The notes beneath the pieces are model-generated. The model made no database searches, was not told the DNA's origin, and saw only the letters and a program-made list of their open reading frames with translations. 64,000 bases of DNA from Breznakia pachnodae (GTDB lineage: Bacteria; Bacillota_I; Bacilli_A; Erysipelotrichales; Erysipelotrichaceae): NCBI RefSeq assembly GCF_030814225.1, contig NZ_JAUSUR010000004.1, forward strand, positions 1 through 64,000. The letters run 5' to 3'. Both the position numbers and the translations under genes were made by a program. Positions 63,243 to 64,000 of the stretch are shown piece after piece (within the stretch, counting starts at the first letter, position 1; each line of letters begins with the position of its first letter).

Positions 63243-63253
63243 CAGTTCCTCCT

Positions 63254-63448
63254 TTATAGTTGTTTTGCCTTTTCTTCAATCTCACTCAAGCGCTTTTTAG
63301 CTGCATCTGCATCACTCTTCAACTTATAGAGTGGTTTCAACTGTTGATCAATATCTTCTAACTCTTTCTTGATTTTTTCTTGTTCATTAAGTTGCTTTTG
63401 TTTCTTCTTTTCTAAATCACTAATTTTCTTATCTAACACTTTGCTCAT
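63254..63448 (-). CDS. DUF4315-like coiled-coil protein
   Basis: 64 residues, one continuous Lys/Glu/Gln-rich coiled coil (SDLEKKKQKQLNEQEKIKKE...). Length and composition match the DUF4315 family, a regular small component of conjugative elements of the Tn1549 type in Bacillota. AAAGGAG precedes the ATG. Function unknown. Confidence 0.65.
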   Translation of the reverse strand: MSKVLDKKISDLEKKKQKQLNEQEKIKKELEDIDQQLKPLYKLKSDADAAKKRLSEIEEKAKQL

Positions 63449-63482
63449 ATTAGTTTTCTCCTTTACAATGTTCTTATGTCTT

Positions 63483-63998
63483 TTATTTATATGAAATCAA
63501 TGTATCAAAAGCAATTGCATAATTACTTTTAACATCCCAACTAATTTCTTCAAGGTATTTCTTGAATTTTTTGCTTTTCATATGCCCTTCACTTAAATTA
63601 GGCTGTATATCTTTCATTAAGCACCAACCTAAATAAAGATCTCGTAATATCAATTCTCTATCCTTTGCGACATTTATCATTTCATTTTCATCAATTAAAT
63701 CATTACTTGAATACATAAGTTTATAAATACGTCTAATGGTACATTCTGCCAAAACTTTATTATTATCTTCATCAAGAAGACATAGTTTAATCTTTTCTTT
63801 TTCAATATATTGCTCGATCATTTCAGGTGGTAAGTAGTTAAAAAAAGATATATTTTTGTATCCTGTTAAAATCATTTCAATTGATTCTTTATTTACTCCT
63901 AAAAAATATATATTTCCTTTTGCTAAACCCAATATTTTAGAGACTTTTTTTTCATATTCTAATGATTTTAATTTTGCTGAACCCATACAATTAACCAT
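63483..63998 (-). CDS. ASCH-like protein, paralogue of 61610-62269 (start near window edge)
   Basis: 171 residues if the ATG at 63998 is used; only two bases lie beyond it, so a longer start outside the window cannot be excluded, and an in-frame ATG at 63986 is another choice. NIYFLGVNKESIEMILTGYKNISFFNYLP is an ASCH-like first strand and helix. LYLGWCLMKDIQPNLSEGHMKSKKFKKYLEEISW matches the other ASCH-like protein closely. Confidence 0.65.
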   Translation of the reverse strand: MVNCMGSAKLKSLEYEKKVSKILGLAKGNIYFLGVNKESIEMILTGYKNISFFNYLPPEMIEQYIEKEKIKLCLLDEDNNKVLAECTIRRIYKLMYSSNDLIDENEMINVAKDRELILRDLYLGWCLMKDIQPNLSEGHMKSKKFKKYLEEISWDVKSNYAIAFDTLISYK

Positions 63999-64000
63999 CT

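Noticed and set aside
1..64000. CRISPR arrays, tRNA or rRNA genes
   Set aside because: No regularly spaced repeats and no cloverleaf or rRNA-like sequence noticed on either strand by eye.

Overview
The window is AT-rich Bacillota (low-GC Firmicute) DNA, probably from an anaerobic gut-type organism of the Erysipelotrichia/Clostridia kind. This rests on base composition, strong AGGAGG ribosome-binding sites, U-rich intrinsic terminators and ECF-sigma/anti-sigma and radical-SAM families typical of that group; the species cannot be named from the sequence. No rRNA, tRNA or CRISPR array was seen.

Layout. 1-6.9 kb: the 5' part of a TnpB-like transposase gene, a MarR regulator, a zinc-ribbon/PH protein, a fructose-type PTS operon (RpiR regulator, PfkB kinase, EIIBCA, class II aldolase) and a small phosphatase. 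6.9-14.4 kb: a cell-envelope module with three tandem NlpC/P60 paralogues, membrane proteins and an ECF sigma factor fused to a membrane and extracellular segment. Two near-identical ECF-type promoters (AAAACC-N15-CGTC), one before the sigma operon and one before the NlpC operon, suggest one autoregulated regulon. 14.4-25.2 kb: a FemABX-like enzyme, a SUFU-domain protein, two more ECF sigma genes (one with a membrane anti-sigma-like partner), a SRAP protease-like gene divergent from a Y-family polymerase, and small membrane or zinc-ribbon proteins. 25.4-37.3 kb: an accessory zone with a DUF2971-like protein, uncharacterised membrane proteins, an AlbA_2/Schlafen-like protein, a RES-like protein, a frameshifted membrane-protein gene, a pair of ABC exporter half-transporters and an IS110 remnant.

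37.5-54.2 kb, all on the minus strand, is the most interesting part: a biosynthetic cluster that looks undescribed. It starts at a good promoter (TTGATT-17-TACAAT) whose -10 overlaps a TGTAAG-CC-CTTACA dyad. It then encodes a 25-residue, entirely acidic peptide; a SPASM radical-SAM enzyme; a second 25-residue peptide ending in a tandem WQSA repeat; a DinB-fold protein; a HemN-like radical SAM; a methyltransferase; a second SPASM radical SAM; a ThiH-like radical SAM; a nucleoside-deoxyribosyltransferase-like protein; a dihydroorotate-dehydrogenase-like protein; a creatininase-family protein; two PaaK-like ligases; an AMP-ligase; an acyl carrier protein; a short-chain dehydrogenase; and a fifth radical SAM. 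After a gap come a BtrH-like protein and an AlkD-family (DNA alkylation repair) protein. Most neighbours overlap by 4-19 bases. I infer a peptide-dependent (RiPP-like or peptide-scaffold) pathway, possibly giving a reactive, DNA-alkylating product: HemN-like plus methyltransferase pairs make cyclopropanes in CC-1065-type pathways, and AlkD and DinB folds occur in self-resistance to such compounds.

54.4-64 kb: part of an integrative mobile element, with a large serine recombinase, topoisomerase III, a DUF4315-like coiled coil, a PD-(D/E)XK-like nuclease, two related ASCH-like proteins and unknown conserved-looking genes. The recombinase gene abuts the cluster, so the cluster may be cargo or may flank the insertion.
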